Source: an uncultured Clostridia bacterium
GTDB lineage: Bacteria; Bacillota; Clostridia; TANB77; CAG-508
Direction: 5' to 3'
Assembly: GCA_934141555.1 (NCBI GenBank)
Contig: CAKPCK010000015.1
Span: 1-29,023, forward strand
Length of the DNA: 29,023 nucleotides
Part shown: positions 8,437 through 16,524 of the stretch, in pieces
Numbering within the stretch: position 1 is the first letter of the stretch
Layout: every line of letters begins with the position of its first letter
Notes under the pieces: model-generated
The model's database searches: none
What the model was told of the DNA's origin: nothing
What the model saw: the letters and a program-made list of their open reading frames with translations, nothing else
Made by a program: the position numbers and the translations under genes

Positions 8437-8571
8437 TTATGCACAAATCTTTTTTCTTCCTTTTGCTCTTCTTGCTTTTAATACATTTCTTCCTGATCTT
8501 GTTGACATTCTTTTCATAAATCCGTGTTCTCTTTTTTCTTGTCTATTTTTTGGTTGGAATGTTCTTTTCAT
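8437..8571 (-). CDS. rpmH: 50S ribosomal protein L34
   Basis: 44-residue, strongly basic ribosomal protein that translates as MKRTFQPKNRQEKREHGF onward and ends GRKKICA. It matches the L34 family along its whole length (TFQPKNRQ.KREHGF, STRSGRNVLKARRAKGRK). The ribosome site AGGAGGT lies 8 nt upstream. It is the first gene of the rpmH-rnpA-yidD-yidC-jag operon and the usual left boundary of oriC. Translated by eye. Confidence 0.97.
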   Translation of the reverse strand: MKRTFQPKNRQEKREHGFMKRMSTRSGRNVLKARRAKGRKKICA

Positions 8572-8650
8572 TACTATGCACCTCCTATTTGTTTTTTATA
8601 TATTAATTCCTTGTTAAGGAAATTATTGTTACAAAATAACAAGTAAATCG

Positions 8651-8680
8651 ATTATACACCACGATTCCAGCTTTTGTCAA
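8651..8680 (-). promoter_or_regulatory. Sigma-A promoter of the rpmH operon
   Basis: Minus strand: perfect TTGACA (8680-8675), 18-nt spacer, perfect TATAAT (8656-8651), about 80 bp before rpmH. A strong promoter, as expected for a ribosomal protein operon. Confidence 0.85.
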
Positions 8681-8711
8681 TAGTTTTTAAAAATTTTAAA
8701 GTTTTTGAATG

Positions 8712-8745
8712 TTTTTTATGTAAAATATTGATTTTACATAAAAAA
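8712..8745. repeat. Perfect 15-bp A/T inverted repeat in the rpmH-dnaA spacer
   Basis: Arms 8712-8726 and 8731-8745 are exact reverse complements around the 4-nt loop ATTG. The stem has only two G/C pairs. It lies between the divergent rpmH and dnaA promoters and could act as a bidirectional terminator or melt/cruciform element; function unknown. Confidence 0.7.
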
Positions 8746-8771
8746 TATAGTATAACAAAAAAATCAAAGAT

Positions 8772-8796
8772 TTTGTAATAATTTTGTAATAATTAA
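8772..8796 (+). repeat. 11-bp tandem repeat upstream of the DnaA boxes
   Basis: The unit ATTTTGTAATA occurs twice in tandem plus a partial third copy. The period is about one helical turn. It lies just left of the first DnaA boxes. Confidence 0.55.
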
Positions 8797-8821
8797 CAAG
8801 TTTTCAACAATTTTTTTTAAG

Positions 8822-9010
8822 TTATCCACAATTTTTTAAAAATTATCCACAATTCTATTGACGAAATTTGTTATAATTTGATATTATAGAAGAAACTTAG
8901 GAAATCAAACTTTTATAAAATTATATCAAAATAAATGTTTGTAAAAAATAACATGTTTATTACATAAATATTACAGAGTTATCCACACCTGTGGATAACT
9001 CTGTGGATAA
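8822..9010. other. oriC: oriC, upstream DnaA-box cluster
   Basis: Five perfect TTATCCACA boxes: 8822-8830 and 8843-8851 (plus), 8979-8987 (plus), 8990-8998 and 9002-9010 (minus). The third and fourth form a perfect 13-bp inverted repeat (8975-8987 / 8990-9002) around CC. Two boxes precede the probable dnaA promoter and three lie between promoter and start codon, which suggests DnaA autorepression as well as origin function. Confidence 0.92.
8858..8887 (+). promoter_or_regulatory. Probable dnaA promoter
   Basis: TTGACG (8858-8863), 18-nt spacer, TATTAT (8882-8887). A second TATAAT at 8872-8877 is too close to this -35 to pair with it. The leader is long (about 160 nt) and carries three DnaA boxes. 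Confidence 0.55.
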
Positions 9011-9051
9011 CTTATGTTTAATATAAATATTTTTGAAAGGATGTTTTGAAT

Positions 9052-10413
9052 ATGCAAAGCGAAAACGAAGAACTTTTTAGACAAGCAAAAGAACTTATCA
9101 AGGCAGAATTATCCTCAATTGCATATGATACATGGATTTCACCTTTAAAAATCCTATCAATAGATGATGATAGAATTACAATAAGAGCCAATACTGATTA
9201 TAATGCTGATTTTTTAGGGAAAAGATTCGGAGATTTAATTATAAACACTTTCAAATACTTAACAAATAAAGAAAGGGCATTAACAATTATCTACAATGAT
9301 GAAAAAACAAATAGGGAAACTATAAATGATGTTTCTACTCCTTCTGATTCTGAAAAAGAGTTAGAAGCTGAAATAGAACTTTCAAATAAAGTTTTAAACC
9401 CAAAATACACTTTTGATACATTCGTTGTTGGAAATAATAACAGATTTGCACAAGCTGCAGCTTTAGCTGTTGCTGACAAGCCTTCAGAAGCCTATAATCC
9501 ATTATTTTTATATGGAGGTGTTGGATTAGGTAAAACTCATCTAATGCATGCAATAGGGAATAGAACATTAAAAAATTTTAGAAATTTTAAAATTTTATAT
9601 GTAACTTCTGAAAAGTTTACAAATCAAATGATTAATGCTATAAAAGACAACAAGATGGAAGTATTTAGAAACCAATATAGAAAAATCGATGTATTACTTA
9701 TTGATGATATTCAATTCATTGCTGGAAAAAAGCAAGTTCAGGAAGAATTTTTCCATACATTTAATGAACTGTATGAAGAAAAAAAGCAAATTATTATTTC
9801 AAGTGATCGACCACCAAAAGAAATTCAACTACTTGAAGATAGACTAAAATCAAGATTTGAATGGGGATTACTTGCAGACATATCTTGTCCAGATTATGAA
9901 ACAAGATTAGCTATTTTAAGAAAAAAAGCACAAGATGAAGAAATTGCAGTAGACGATAGTATTTTAGCAAATATCGCAACCAAAATTGAATCTAACATTA
10001 GGGAATTAGAAGGAGTTTTCAATAAAATGATAGCAAGAGCATCATTAATGCATAGTCCTATAACAATAGAACTAGCAGAAAATACTATTAATGAATTTAA
10101 AGCTGAAAGCGAAAAAGTATTATCTTCTGATTATGTAAAAGAAATCGTAGCTAAATATTTTAGTGTAGATAAAAATGATTTATCTAGCAATAAACGTTCA
10201 AACGAAATAGCTTTTCCAAGACAAATTGCAATGTACTTATGTAGAGATGTAGCAAATATGTCTTATCCTAAGATAGGTGAAGACTTCGGAAATAGAGATC
10301 ATTCAACAGTAATGCATGCATGTAAGAAAATTGAAAATGAAATAAAAGAAAAAAATAACACAAGGTTAATTGTGGAAAGTGTGAAAAACATAATTATAAA
10401 TGGTGAACAATAG
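9052..10413 (+). CDS. dnaA: Chromosomal replication initiator DnaA
   Basis: AAA+ initiator that binds DnaA boxes, opens oriC and recruits the helicase loader. Domain I (about 1-85) is helicase-loader binding, domain II is a short linker, and domain III has Walker A GGVGLGKT (about 155-162) and Walker B LLIDDIQF. Domain IV holds the DNA-binding signature RDHSTVMHACKKI. The frame also allows a TTG at 9046, but AAAGGA is only 4 nt from it and 10 nt from the ATG at 9052, so I use ATG (453 residues). It is flanked on both sides by DnaA boxes, indicating autoregulation. Confidence 0.98.
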   Translation: MQSENEELFRQAKELIKAELSSIAYDTWISPLKILSIDDDRITIRANTDYNADFLGKRFGDLIINTFKYLTNKERALTIIYNDEKTNRETINDVSTPSDSEKELEAEIELSNKVLNPKYTFDTFVVGNNNRFAQAAALAVADKPSEAYNPLFLYGGVGLGKTHLMHAIGNRTLKNFRNFKILYVTSEKFTNQMINAIKDNKMEVFRNQYRKIDVLLIDDIQFIAGKKQVQEEFFHTFNELYEEKKQIIISSDRPPKEIQLLEDRLKSRFEWGLLADISCPDYETRLAILRKKAQDEEIAVDDSILANIATKIESNIRELEGVFNKMIARASLMHSPITIELAENTINEFKAESEKVLSSDYVKEIVAKYFSVDKNDLSSNKRSNEIAFPRQIAMYLCRDVANMSYPKIGEDFGNRDHSTVMHACKKIENEIKEKNNTRLIVESVKNIIINGEQ

Positions 10414-10512
10414 AAAATCAAATAGATTGATGTCGATTTTTGAAAAAATGTTCTCCAAATCGTTTGTTTGGTTACAAAAAAGTTATCTCTACTTAGGGAA
10501 CAGCTTGATTGA

Positions 10513-10679
10513 TTATCCACATGTAAATGTGGATTGAATGTTAATAACATGTTAATAACTCAATTATCCACATTTTCTAAAATTTGTTGTGGACAAAACA
10601 TCAAGTTATCCACTAAGTTATACACATGAAAAAATCCTACGGATTACAAGTTTCCACATAGTTTTCCACATTATCCACA
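10513..10679. other. oriC: oriC, downstream DnaA-box cluster
   Basis: Perfect TTATCCACA boxes at 10513-10521, 10564-10572 and 10671-10679. One-mismatch boxes are TTATCCACT (10606-10614), TTATACACA (10618-10626), TTTTCCACA (10662-10670) and, on the minus strand, TTGTCCACA (10596-10588). With the upstream cluster this makes a bipartite origin flanking dnaA, as in Bacillus. Confidence 0.9.
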
Positions 10680-10730
10680 GGACCTAATACTACTACTACT
10701 AATTATATTTATATTATTATTATAATTAAT
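10671..10730 (+). other. Basal unwinding element: DnaA box, GC clamp, DnaA-trios, AT-rich DUE
   Basis: A perfect DnaA box (10671-10679) is followed by the short GC-rich GGACC (10680-10684). Then comes TAATACTACTACTACTAAT (10685-10703), whose complementary strand carries the 3'-GAT-5' type DnaA-trio repeat, and then about 30 bp of pure A/T. The order and spacing match the basal unwinding system described for Bacillus subtilis oriC, so this is the predicted melting and helicase-loading site. Confidence 0.82.
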
Positions 10731-10767
10731 ATAAATCGACAAGTTTTTTGAAAGAAAGGTGTTAAAA

Positions 10768-11883
10768 ATGAAAATTGTTTGTTATAAGGATACACTCCTT
10801 AAAGCATTAAATTCCGTAATAAAAGGAGTAGCTTCAAAAACTACAAATCCTATATTAGAAGGAATACTTATACAAACTAATGAAAATCAAGTAAAGTTAA
10901 CTACATATGATATGGAATTAGGAATTGAATACATTATAGATAGTGATGTTAAAGAACAAGGAAGTACAGTTGTTAATGCTATAATGTTTAGTGAAATTAT
11001 AAGAAAATTACCAGATTCAGAAATTTATATTACATTAAATTCTAATAATTTATTAGAAATAGAATGTGAAGGAGCATTATATAAACTTACAACAATGAAT
11101 CCTGACGAATTTCCTGAATTACCAAGAATAGAAATAGAAAATTCAATTGATTTAGAACAGAATATGTTAAAAAATATGATAAGAAGAACAATATTTGCAG
11201 TTAGTACAGAAGAAAACAGACCTATATTCACAGGTTGTTTATTTGAAGTGGAAAACAATAAGTTAAATGTTGTTGCTGTAGATGGTTTTAGATTAGCACT
11301 AAGAAGTATTTATTTACCAGTAAAAGTAAATGATTTTAAAGCTGTTATTCCAGGAAAAACATTAAATGAAATAAATAAAATATTATTGGATTCATTTGAT
11401 CATGTAAAAATAGGAATTGCTAAAAATCAAGCATTATTTGAAATGGAAAATTGTAAAGTTGTTACAAGAACATTAGATGGAGAATTTTTAAATTATAAAT
11501 CAGTTATACCAAGTAATTGGGAAACAAGGATTAGAGTAAATAAAAATAGTTTACAAGATAGTTTTGAAAGAATTAGTTTAATATCAGCTTCATCTATAGA
11601 AAAAGAAAAAAAATATCCTGTAAAAGTTTCTGTTGATATTGGAAAAATAACAATATCTTGTACAAACCAAACAGGTGAGGCTAAAGAAGAAATATATATT
11701 TCAACAGAAGGAAAAAATATTGAAGCAGGATTTAATCCAAAATATTTCTTAGACAGCTTAAAAGCAATTGATGACGAAGAAGTTTTTGTTGAATTTGGAA
11801 CAAGCATTTCACCATGTTTAATAAAATCAGTAGAAAATAGTGAATATGTTTACATGATTTTACCAATAAGATTAAAAGAATAA
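10768..11883 (+). CDS. dnaN: DNA polymerase III beta subunit (sliding clamp)
   Basis: Ring-shaped dimeric clamp that tethers the replicative polymerase and many repair proteins to DNA. The 371-residue protein has the three-domain clamp fold length. Family landmarks include AVDGFRLA in the middle domain, VIPSNW, and a C-terminal ending YVYMILPIRLKE, where Met-Leu-Pro-Ile-Arg-Leu forms part of the partner-binding pocket. An upstream GTG at 10759 is in frame, but AAAGG sits 8 nt before the ATG at 10768, which I choose. It follows dnaA across the downstream half of oriC and ends in its own hairpin. Confidence 0.98.
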   Translation: MKIVCYKDTLLKALNSVIKGVASKTTNPILEGILIQTNENQVKLTTYDMELGIEYIIDSDVKEQGSTVVNAIMFSEIIRKLPDSEIYITLNSNNLLEIECEGALYKLTTMNPDEFPELPRIEIENSIDLEQNMLKNMIRRTIFAVSTEENRPIFTGCLFEVENNKLNVVAVDGFRLALRSIYLPVKVNDFKAVIPGKTLNEINKILLDSFDHVKIGIAKNQALFEMENCKVVTRTLDGEFLNYKSVIPSNWETRIRVNKNSLQDSFERISLISASSIEKEKKYPVKVSVDIGKITISCTNQTGEAKEEIYISTEGKNIEAGFNPKYFLDSLKAIDDEEVFVEFGTSISPCLIKSVENSEYVYMILPIRLKE

Positions 11884-11902
11884 TAAAAAAACAATAAAAA
11901 AT

Positions 11903-11925
11903 TGGTCAGATTTGCTATCTGACCA
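11903..11925 (+). terminator. Hairpin terminator after dnaN
   Basis: TGGTCAGAT and ATCTGACCA form a perfect 9-bp stem with a 5-nt loop about 20 bp after the dnaN stop. The following tract is T-rich but interrupted. Confidence 0.65.
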
Positions 11926-11950
11926 TTATTTATATAAAATAAAAGAAAAA

Positions 11951-12154
11951 CGACACATGAAAATCAAAAATAAGACGTTTTTATTTTTGAACAATATAAC
12001 TTTATAGGTAAAAATATTAAAAAATTTTAAAAATCAAAATAAAAATTCGAAAAAAATAAAATTAATTTTATAAAAATTCGTAAAAAATTGATATTTCAAT
12101 GAAAAAACAATAAAAAGCGACACACGAAAATCAAAAATAAGGCTTTTTTATTTT
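11951..12154 (+). repeat. Pair of 37-bp direct repeats in the dnaN-recF spacer
   Basis: Copies at 11951-11987 and 12118-12154 start CGACACAYGAAAATC and match at 34 of 37 positions by eye. Weaker similarity runs on for about 25 bp. Each contains an A/T inverted repeat; the first copy has an exact 10-bp stem TCAAAAATAA/TTATTTTTGA. The whole 11926-12264 spacer is almost pure A/T with no ORF, and no yaaA gene or remnant is visible. Confidence 0.7.
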
Positions 12155-12264
12155 AAAAAAATAAAGTTATAAACCTAAAAAAATAATAAAATAATAAAAA
12201 ATATAAAAAAAATAAAATAAAAATAGTAAAAAAAATAAATAATTATACACAAATGGAGAATAAA

Positions 12265-13341
12265 ATGTGGATAAATGAGATTAAATTAAGTAATTTTAGA
12301 AATTATAATTATCAAGAAATTAAATTACATGAAAATATAAATGTATTTTATGGAGAAAATGCACAAGGAAAAACCAATATTATTGAATCAATATTTTTAA
12401 GTAGTATAGGGAAGTCTTTTAGAACAAATAATGAAAAAGAATTAATAAAATTTGGGCAAGAAAGAGCTGTATCAGAAGTATATTTTCAAAAAAGTGATAG
12501 AGAGGGAAAAATAAAAATCGAAATTAATGATAAAAAAAATATATATTTAAATGGAATTAAGTTAAAAAAACTTAGTGAACTTTTAGGAAATATTAATATA
12601 GTAATATTTACACCAGATGATATAAATATTCTAAAAGGCGGACCTCAAAATAGAAGGAAATTTTTGGATATTATGATTAGTCAATTAAGGCCAAACTATA
12701 TGCATTTACTTACTTTATATAAGCAGACACTTGAACAAAGAAATAATTATTTAAAACAAATAAAATTTGAAAATAAACCAGAAAATATGCTAGATATTTG
12801 GGATGAAAAATTAGTAGACTATGGAATAAAAATATATGAATATAGAAATGAATTTATAGAAAAAATTCAAAAAAAAATAAAAAATATTCATTTAAATATT
12901 ACACAAGAAAAAGAAAATATAGAAATTAAATATTTTTCTGACGCAAGTACTAGACAAAATTTTATAAATGAGTTAAAATCAAAAAGAAAGTTAGATATTA
13001 TTAAAGGATTTACTTCCAAAGGAGTGCATCATGATGATTTTTTAATATATTTAAATGATAAACAAGTAAATATATATGGCTCACAAGGGCAGCATAGAAC
13101 AGCAATGTTATCATTAAAATTAGCTGAGTTACAAGTGATTTATGATGATATTGGGGAATATCCAATATTATTATTAGATGATTTTATGTCAGAGTTAGAT
13201 GAAAAAAGAAGAAAAAATTTTTTAGAAAATATAAAAGATATTCAAGTAATAATAACATGTACTGATAAAATAGTACTTGAAAATTTAAATTATTTTTTAT
13301 ATAATGTTGTTGATGGAAAAATAATTGAAAAAGAAAAGTAA
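12265..13341 (+). CDS. recF: DNA replication and repair protein RecF
   Basis: SMC/ABC-type ATPase that helps load RecA at gaps with RecO and RecR. Walker A GENAQGKTN is at about 30-38, the signature region reads YGSQGQHRTAMLSLKLAE, Walker B is LLLDDFMSELD, and the family opening WINEIKLSNFRNY is intact. An ATG at 12253 is in frame, but its own GGAG (12255-12258) is 6 nt before the ATG at 12265, so the second ATG is the start (358 residues). The expected small S4-domain gene yaaA between dnaN and recF is absent. Confidence 0.97.
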   Translation: MWINEIKLSNFRNYNYQEIKLHENINVFYGENAQGKTNIIESIFLSSIGKSFRTNNEKELIKFGQERAVSEVYFQKSDREGKIKIEINDKKNIYLNGIKLKKLSELLGNINIVIFTPDDINILKGGPQNRRKFLDIMISQLRPNYMHLLTLYKQTLEQRNNYLKQIKFENKPENMLDIWDEKLVDYGIKIYEYRNEFIEKIQKKIKNIHLNITQEKENIEIKYFSDASTRQNFINELKSKRKLDIIKGFTSKGVHHDDFLIYLNDKQVNIYGSQGQHRTAMLSLKLAELQVIYDDIGEYPILLLDDFMSELDEKRRKNFLENIKDIQVIITCTDKIVLENLNYFLYNVVDGKIIEKEK

Positions 13342-13349
13342 AAATAAAC

Positions 13350-13377
13350 TTGAAAATTTTTACAATTTTAATAATAT
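13350..13377 (+). promoter_or_regulatory. Possible gyrB promoter
   Basis: TTGAAA (13350-13355), 16-nt spacer, TAATAT (13372-13377), about 30 bp before gyrB. Plausible but unsupported beyond the two boxes; read-through from recF is also likely. Confidence 0.4.
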
Positions 13378-13407
13378 AGAACTAACAAAAAGAAAGGAAT
13401 GGAGATA

Positions 13408-15339
13408 ATGGAAAAATACGAACACAAGTATGGGGCAGAACAGATTCAAGTATTGGAAGGTTTAGAAGCAGTAAGAAAAAGACCTGGTATGTATATTGGT
13501 AGTACTTCTGTTAGAGGCTTACATCATATGGTTTATGAAATTGTTGATAACTGTGTTGATGAAGCATTGGCTGGATATTGTACTGAAATTAATATTGTAA
13601 TAGAACCAGGAAATATAATGAGTGTAGAGGATAATGGTAGAGGTATACCAGTAGAAATACATCCAAAAACACATATATCTACTGCTGAAACTGTTTATAC
13701 AGTTTTACATGCTGGTGGAAAATTTGGTGGAGATAGTGGTTATAAAGTTTCTGGTGGATTACATGGTGTTGGTGCATCTGTTGTAAATGCATTATCAAAT
13801 TGGGTTGAAGTTACAATTCAAAGAGATGGTGGAATTTATCAAATGACATTTGAAAAAGGAAAAACAGTAAAAAAACTTGAAAAAATTGGAGATTCTAAAA
13901 AGACTGGAACGAAAGTTAGATTTCTTGCTGATGATACAATTTTTGAAACTCAAGAATTTGATTATGATGTATTAGAAACAAGATTTAGAGAAATGGCTTT
14001 TTTAACAAAAGGTTTAAAAATAACATTTGAAGATAAAAGAAATCCAGAAAAACAAAAGAAAGTTGAATTCTGTTTTGAAGGGGGATTAAAATCATTTGTT
14101 GAATTTTTAAATAAAAACAAAGAATGTTTACACAAAGATCCAATTTATATTGAAAAAGATGGAGAAGTTCCTGTTGAAATTGCAATGCAATATACAACAA
14201 GTTATTCTGAAAATATTTATACTTTTGTAAATAACATAAATACAATTGAAGGTGGAACACATCTTGAAGGATTTAAAAGAGCATTGACAAAAGTTTTTAA
14301 TGATTATGCAAGATCACATAATTTATTAAAAGATAAAGATGCAAATTTACAAGGGGAAGATATAAGAGAAGGAATAACTGCAGTTGTTTCAGTAAAAGTA
14401 AAAGAACCACAATTTGAAGGCCAAACAAAAACAAAACTAGGAAATAGTGAAGTTACAGGAATTGTTCAATCAATGGTAAATGAAGCATTATCAACATTTT
14501 TAGAAGAAAATCCAAATGTTGCAAAAGCAATATTAGAAAAATGTGTTAGTGCTGCAAGAGCTAGGGAAGCAGCAAGAAAAGCTAGAGAATTAGTTCGTAG
14601 AAAAAGTGCTCTTGAAACAACAACACTTCCTGGAAAGTTAGCTGATTGTAGTAGTAAAAATGCAGAAGAGTGTGAAGTTTACATAGTAGAGGGAGATTCT
14701 GCTGGAGGAAGTGCAAAACAAGGAAGAGATAGAAAATTCCAAGCAATATTACCATTATGGGGAAAAATGTTAAATGTTGAAAAAGCAAGAGCTGACAAAA
14801 TATACGGAAATGATAAATTAAATCCAGTAATAGTTGCTGTTGGAGCTGGTATTGGAAAAGATTTTGATATCACAAAAATAAGATATGGAAAAGTTATAAT
14901 AATGGCAGATGCCGATGTTGATGGTGCACATATTAGAACATTAATGTTAACATTTTTCTTTAGATATATGAGACCACTTATCGAAAATGGAAATGTTTAT
15001 CTTGCTCAACCACCACTATATAAATTAGCCAAAAAAGGTATGGAAGATATTTATTGTTATACTGATGAAGGACTTGATAAAGCGTTTGCAGAATTGGAAG
15101 CAAAAGGAATTGCAAGAGATAGTTTATCTTTACAAAGATATAAAGGTTTAGGTGAAATGAATCCTGAACAATTATGGGAAACAACAATGAATCCAGAAAA
15201 GAGAACATTAATTCAAGTAACAATGGATGATGCAATAAAAGCAGATGAAACATTTACTCTTTTAATGGGAGATGAAGTTGAACCAAGAAGAGACTTCATT
15301 GCACAAAATGCAAAATATGTAAAAAATCTTGATATATAA
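13408..15339 (+). CDS. gyrB: DNA gyrase subunit B
   Basis: ATPase subunit of gyrase (A2B2), which introduces negative supercoils. The N-terminal GHKL ATPase domain contains VDNCVDEALAGYC, EDNGRGIPV and the lid GGLHGVGASVVNALS. The Toprim domain has EGDSAGGSAKQG near residue 428 and DADVDGAHIR near residue 500, both metal-binding. The C-terminal tail contains QRYKGLGEMNPEQLWETTM. Two ATGs are in frame (13399 and 13408); AAAGGA is too close to the first, so the second is chosen (643 residues). A strong hairpin follows. gyrA is not adjacent, being displaced by about 4.7 kb of T4SS-like genes. Confidence 0.98.
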   Translation: MEKYEHKYGAEQIQVLEGLEAVRKRPGMYIGSTSVRGLHHMVYEIVDNCVDEALAGYCTEINIVIEPGNIMSVEDNGRGIPVEIHPKTHISTAETVYTVLHAGGKFGGDSGYKVSGGLHGVGASVVNALSNWVEVTIQRDGGIYQMTFEKGKTVKKLEKIGDSKKTGTKVRFLADDTIFETQEFDYDVLETRFREMAFLTKGLKITFEDKRNPEKQKKVEFCFEGGLKSFVEFLNKNKECLHKDPIYIEKDGEVPVEIAMQYTTSYSENIYTFVNNINTIEGGTHLEGFKRALTKVFNDYARSHNLLKDKDANLQGEDIREGITAVVSVKVKEPQFEGQTKTKLGNSEVTGIVQSMVNEALSTFLEENPNVAKAILEKCVSAARAREAARKARELVRRKSALETTTLPGKLADCSSKNAEECEVYIVEGDSAGGSAKQGRDRKFQAILPLWGKMLNVEKARADKIYGNDKLNPVIVAVGAGIGKDFDITKIRYGKVIIMADADVDGAHIRTLMLTFFFRYMRPLIENGNVYLAQPPLYKLAKKGMEDIYCYTDEGLDKAFAELEAKGIARDSLSLQRYKGLGEMNPEQLWETTMNPEKRTLIQVTMDDAIKADETFTLLMGDEVEPRRDFIAQNAKYVKNLDI

Positions 15340-15344
15340 AAAAT

Positions 15345-15379
15345 TAATAGCTAAGAGAAACAACATCTCTTAGCTATTA
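15345..15379 (+). terminator. Hairpin terminator after gyrB
   Basis: A perfect 14-bp stem (15345-15358 / 15366-15379, core AGCTAAGAGA) has a 7-nt loop and starts 5 bp after the gyrB stop codon. The downstream T-tract is weak, but stem strength and position favour a terminator. Confidence 0.75.
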
Positions 15380-15860
15380 TCTATAAAGCTAATAATAATC
15401 TTAACTCAAACTAATATACATAATATTTTAATCTAATGTATATTACTATACAAATAAACTATATACCACATATATTAATCAGTTGCTCGACTATAAATAC
15501 AATAGTAGAAACTATATTCATCCCTAAGGACTAATAACAATCCCATATACTGTAAGTATAATCTTAGTTCAAATACATAACATATAATTTAACCATATAA
15601 CTAAAGATGAATTAATAAAAATTTATATTATAAATACTTAAAATTCATAATGAAAATATAGCTTACATATACATTATATATTCTTATCGCCGACATATAT
15701 TAATCTACTTCAATAAACTAATATATATCTTTGCTCGAATAACAATAAACTAATTTATAATCTATTATTACTCTTCACTCAACTAATATTAACCTTATAC
15801 ACATATTATGTACCAAAACTTTTTTATTATACATCAAACTTAAAAAAATTTTTTGTATAG
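15380..15860. repeat. Non-coding spacer with degenerate dispersed repeats
   Basis: About 480 bp with stops in all frames. Short similar segments recur: versions of ATAATCTTAACTCAAACTAA near 15394, 15560 and 15768; ATATATTAATC near 15470 and 15697; GCTCGA near 15485 and 15733. The plus strand is C-over-G here, opposite to the flanking plus-strand genes. No known RNA family is recognised. Confidence 0.4.
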
Positions 15861-15879
15861 TTTTGTCGAAATGTTTTTC

Positions 15880-15907
15880 TTGACAATTGATAAAAAGATA
15901 GTATAAT
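15880..15907 (+). promoter_or_regulatory. Sigma-A promoter of the VirB4-like operon
   Basis: Perfect TTGACA (15880-15885), 16-nt spacer, perfect TATAAT (15902-15907), about 70 bp before the first T4SS-like gene. A near-consensus promoter argues that this operon is expressed rather than decaying. Confidence 0.8.
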
Positions 15908-15971
15908 GAAAACATAAAATTTAATTCTTGAATTATTTAAAGTCAAAAATTTTTTATTCTATAAATGTGAG

Positions 15972-16520
15972 GTGAGAAAAATTAATTCAATACAAAAATG
16001 GATTCCAATAGAAAAAATTTTAGAAAAAGGAATTATAAAATTAAAGAAAAATAAATATATAAAAATCTTAAAAGTAAATCCAATAAATTTTAACTTAAAA
16101 ACACAAATGGAAAAAGAATCAATTTTAAATTCATATAAAATATTTTTAAAAACATGTAATTTTGATATTCAAATTTTAATTCAAAGTAAAAAAGAAGATT
16201 TAACAAATCATATTGAAAAAATAAAAATAAATTCCCAAAATGAAAATAATAAATTTATAAATAATTATTTAAATGATTATATTAATTATATAAAAGAAAA
16301 AAATAATTTAAATAAATCAGCATCAAAAAATTTTTATTTAATTATAAAAAATAAAACAGAAAATAATGAAGAAAATATTATTCAAGAATTAAATGAAAAA
16401 TATTTTAAAATAAAAGATAATTTATTAAGATGTGGAAATTTAATTTTTGAATGTGATAAAAATGAAATAAAAAAAATATTATTTTCTTTTTTTAATACAA
16501 AAATATTTTTAGAAAAATAA
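15972..16520 (+). CDS. VirB4/TraC N-terminal-domain-like protein
   Basis: A 182-residue hydrophilic protein whose opening (SIQKWIPIEKILEKGIIKL...YIKILKVNPINFNLKT) resembles the N-terminal domain of VirB4/TraC-type conjugation ATPases. Such a domain can be a separate gene just before the ATPase, as here. No transmembrane segment. The only canonical start is GTG at 15972, but this GTG is itself part of the Shine-Dalgarno AGGTGA (15970-15975). The in-frame ATT at 15981, 5 nt after AGGTGA, is the better-placed initiation codon and gives 179 residues. It ends 4 bp before the VirB4 frame and is driven by the promoter at 15880. Very rich in Lys, Asn and Ile. The family assignment is from memory of the motif, not from a search. 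Confidence 0.7.
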   Translation: MRKINSIQKWIPIEKILEKGIIKLKKNKYIKILKVNPINFNLKTQMEKESILNSYKIFLKTCNFDIQILIQSKKEDLTNHIEKIKINSQNENNKFINNYLNDYINYIKEKNNLNKSASKNFYLIIKNKTENNEENIIQELNEKYFKIKDNLLRCGNLIFECDKNEIKKILFSFFNTKIFLEK

Positions 16521-16524
16521 AGAG

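Noticed and set aside
15380..15860. Degenerate protein-coding gene between gyrB and the VirB4 operon
   Set aside because: Stops are dense in all six frames and no conserved protein motif could be recovered.
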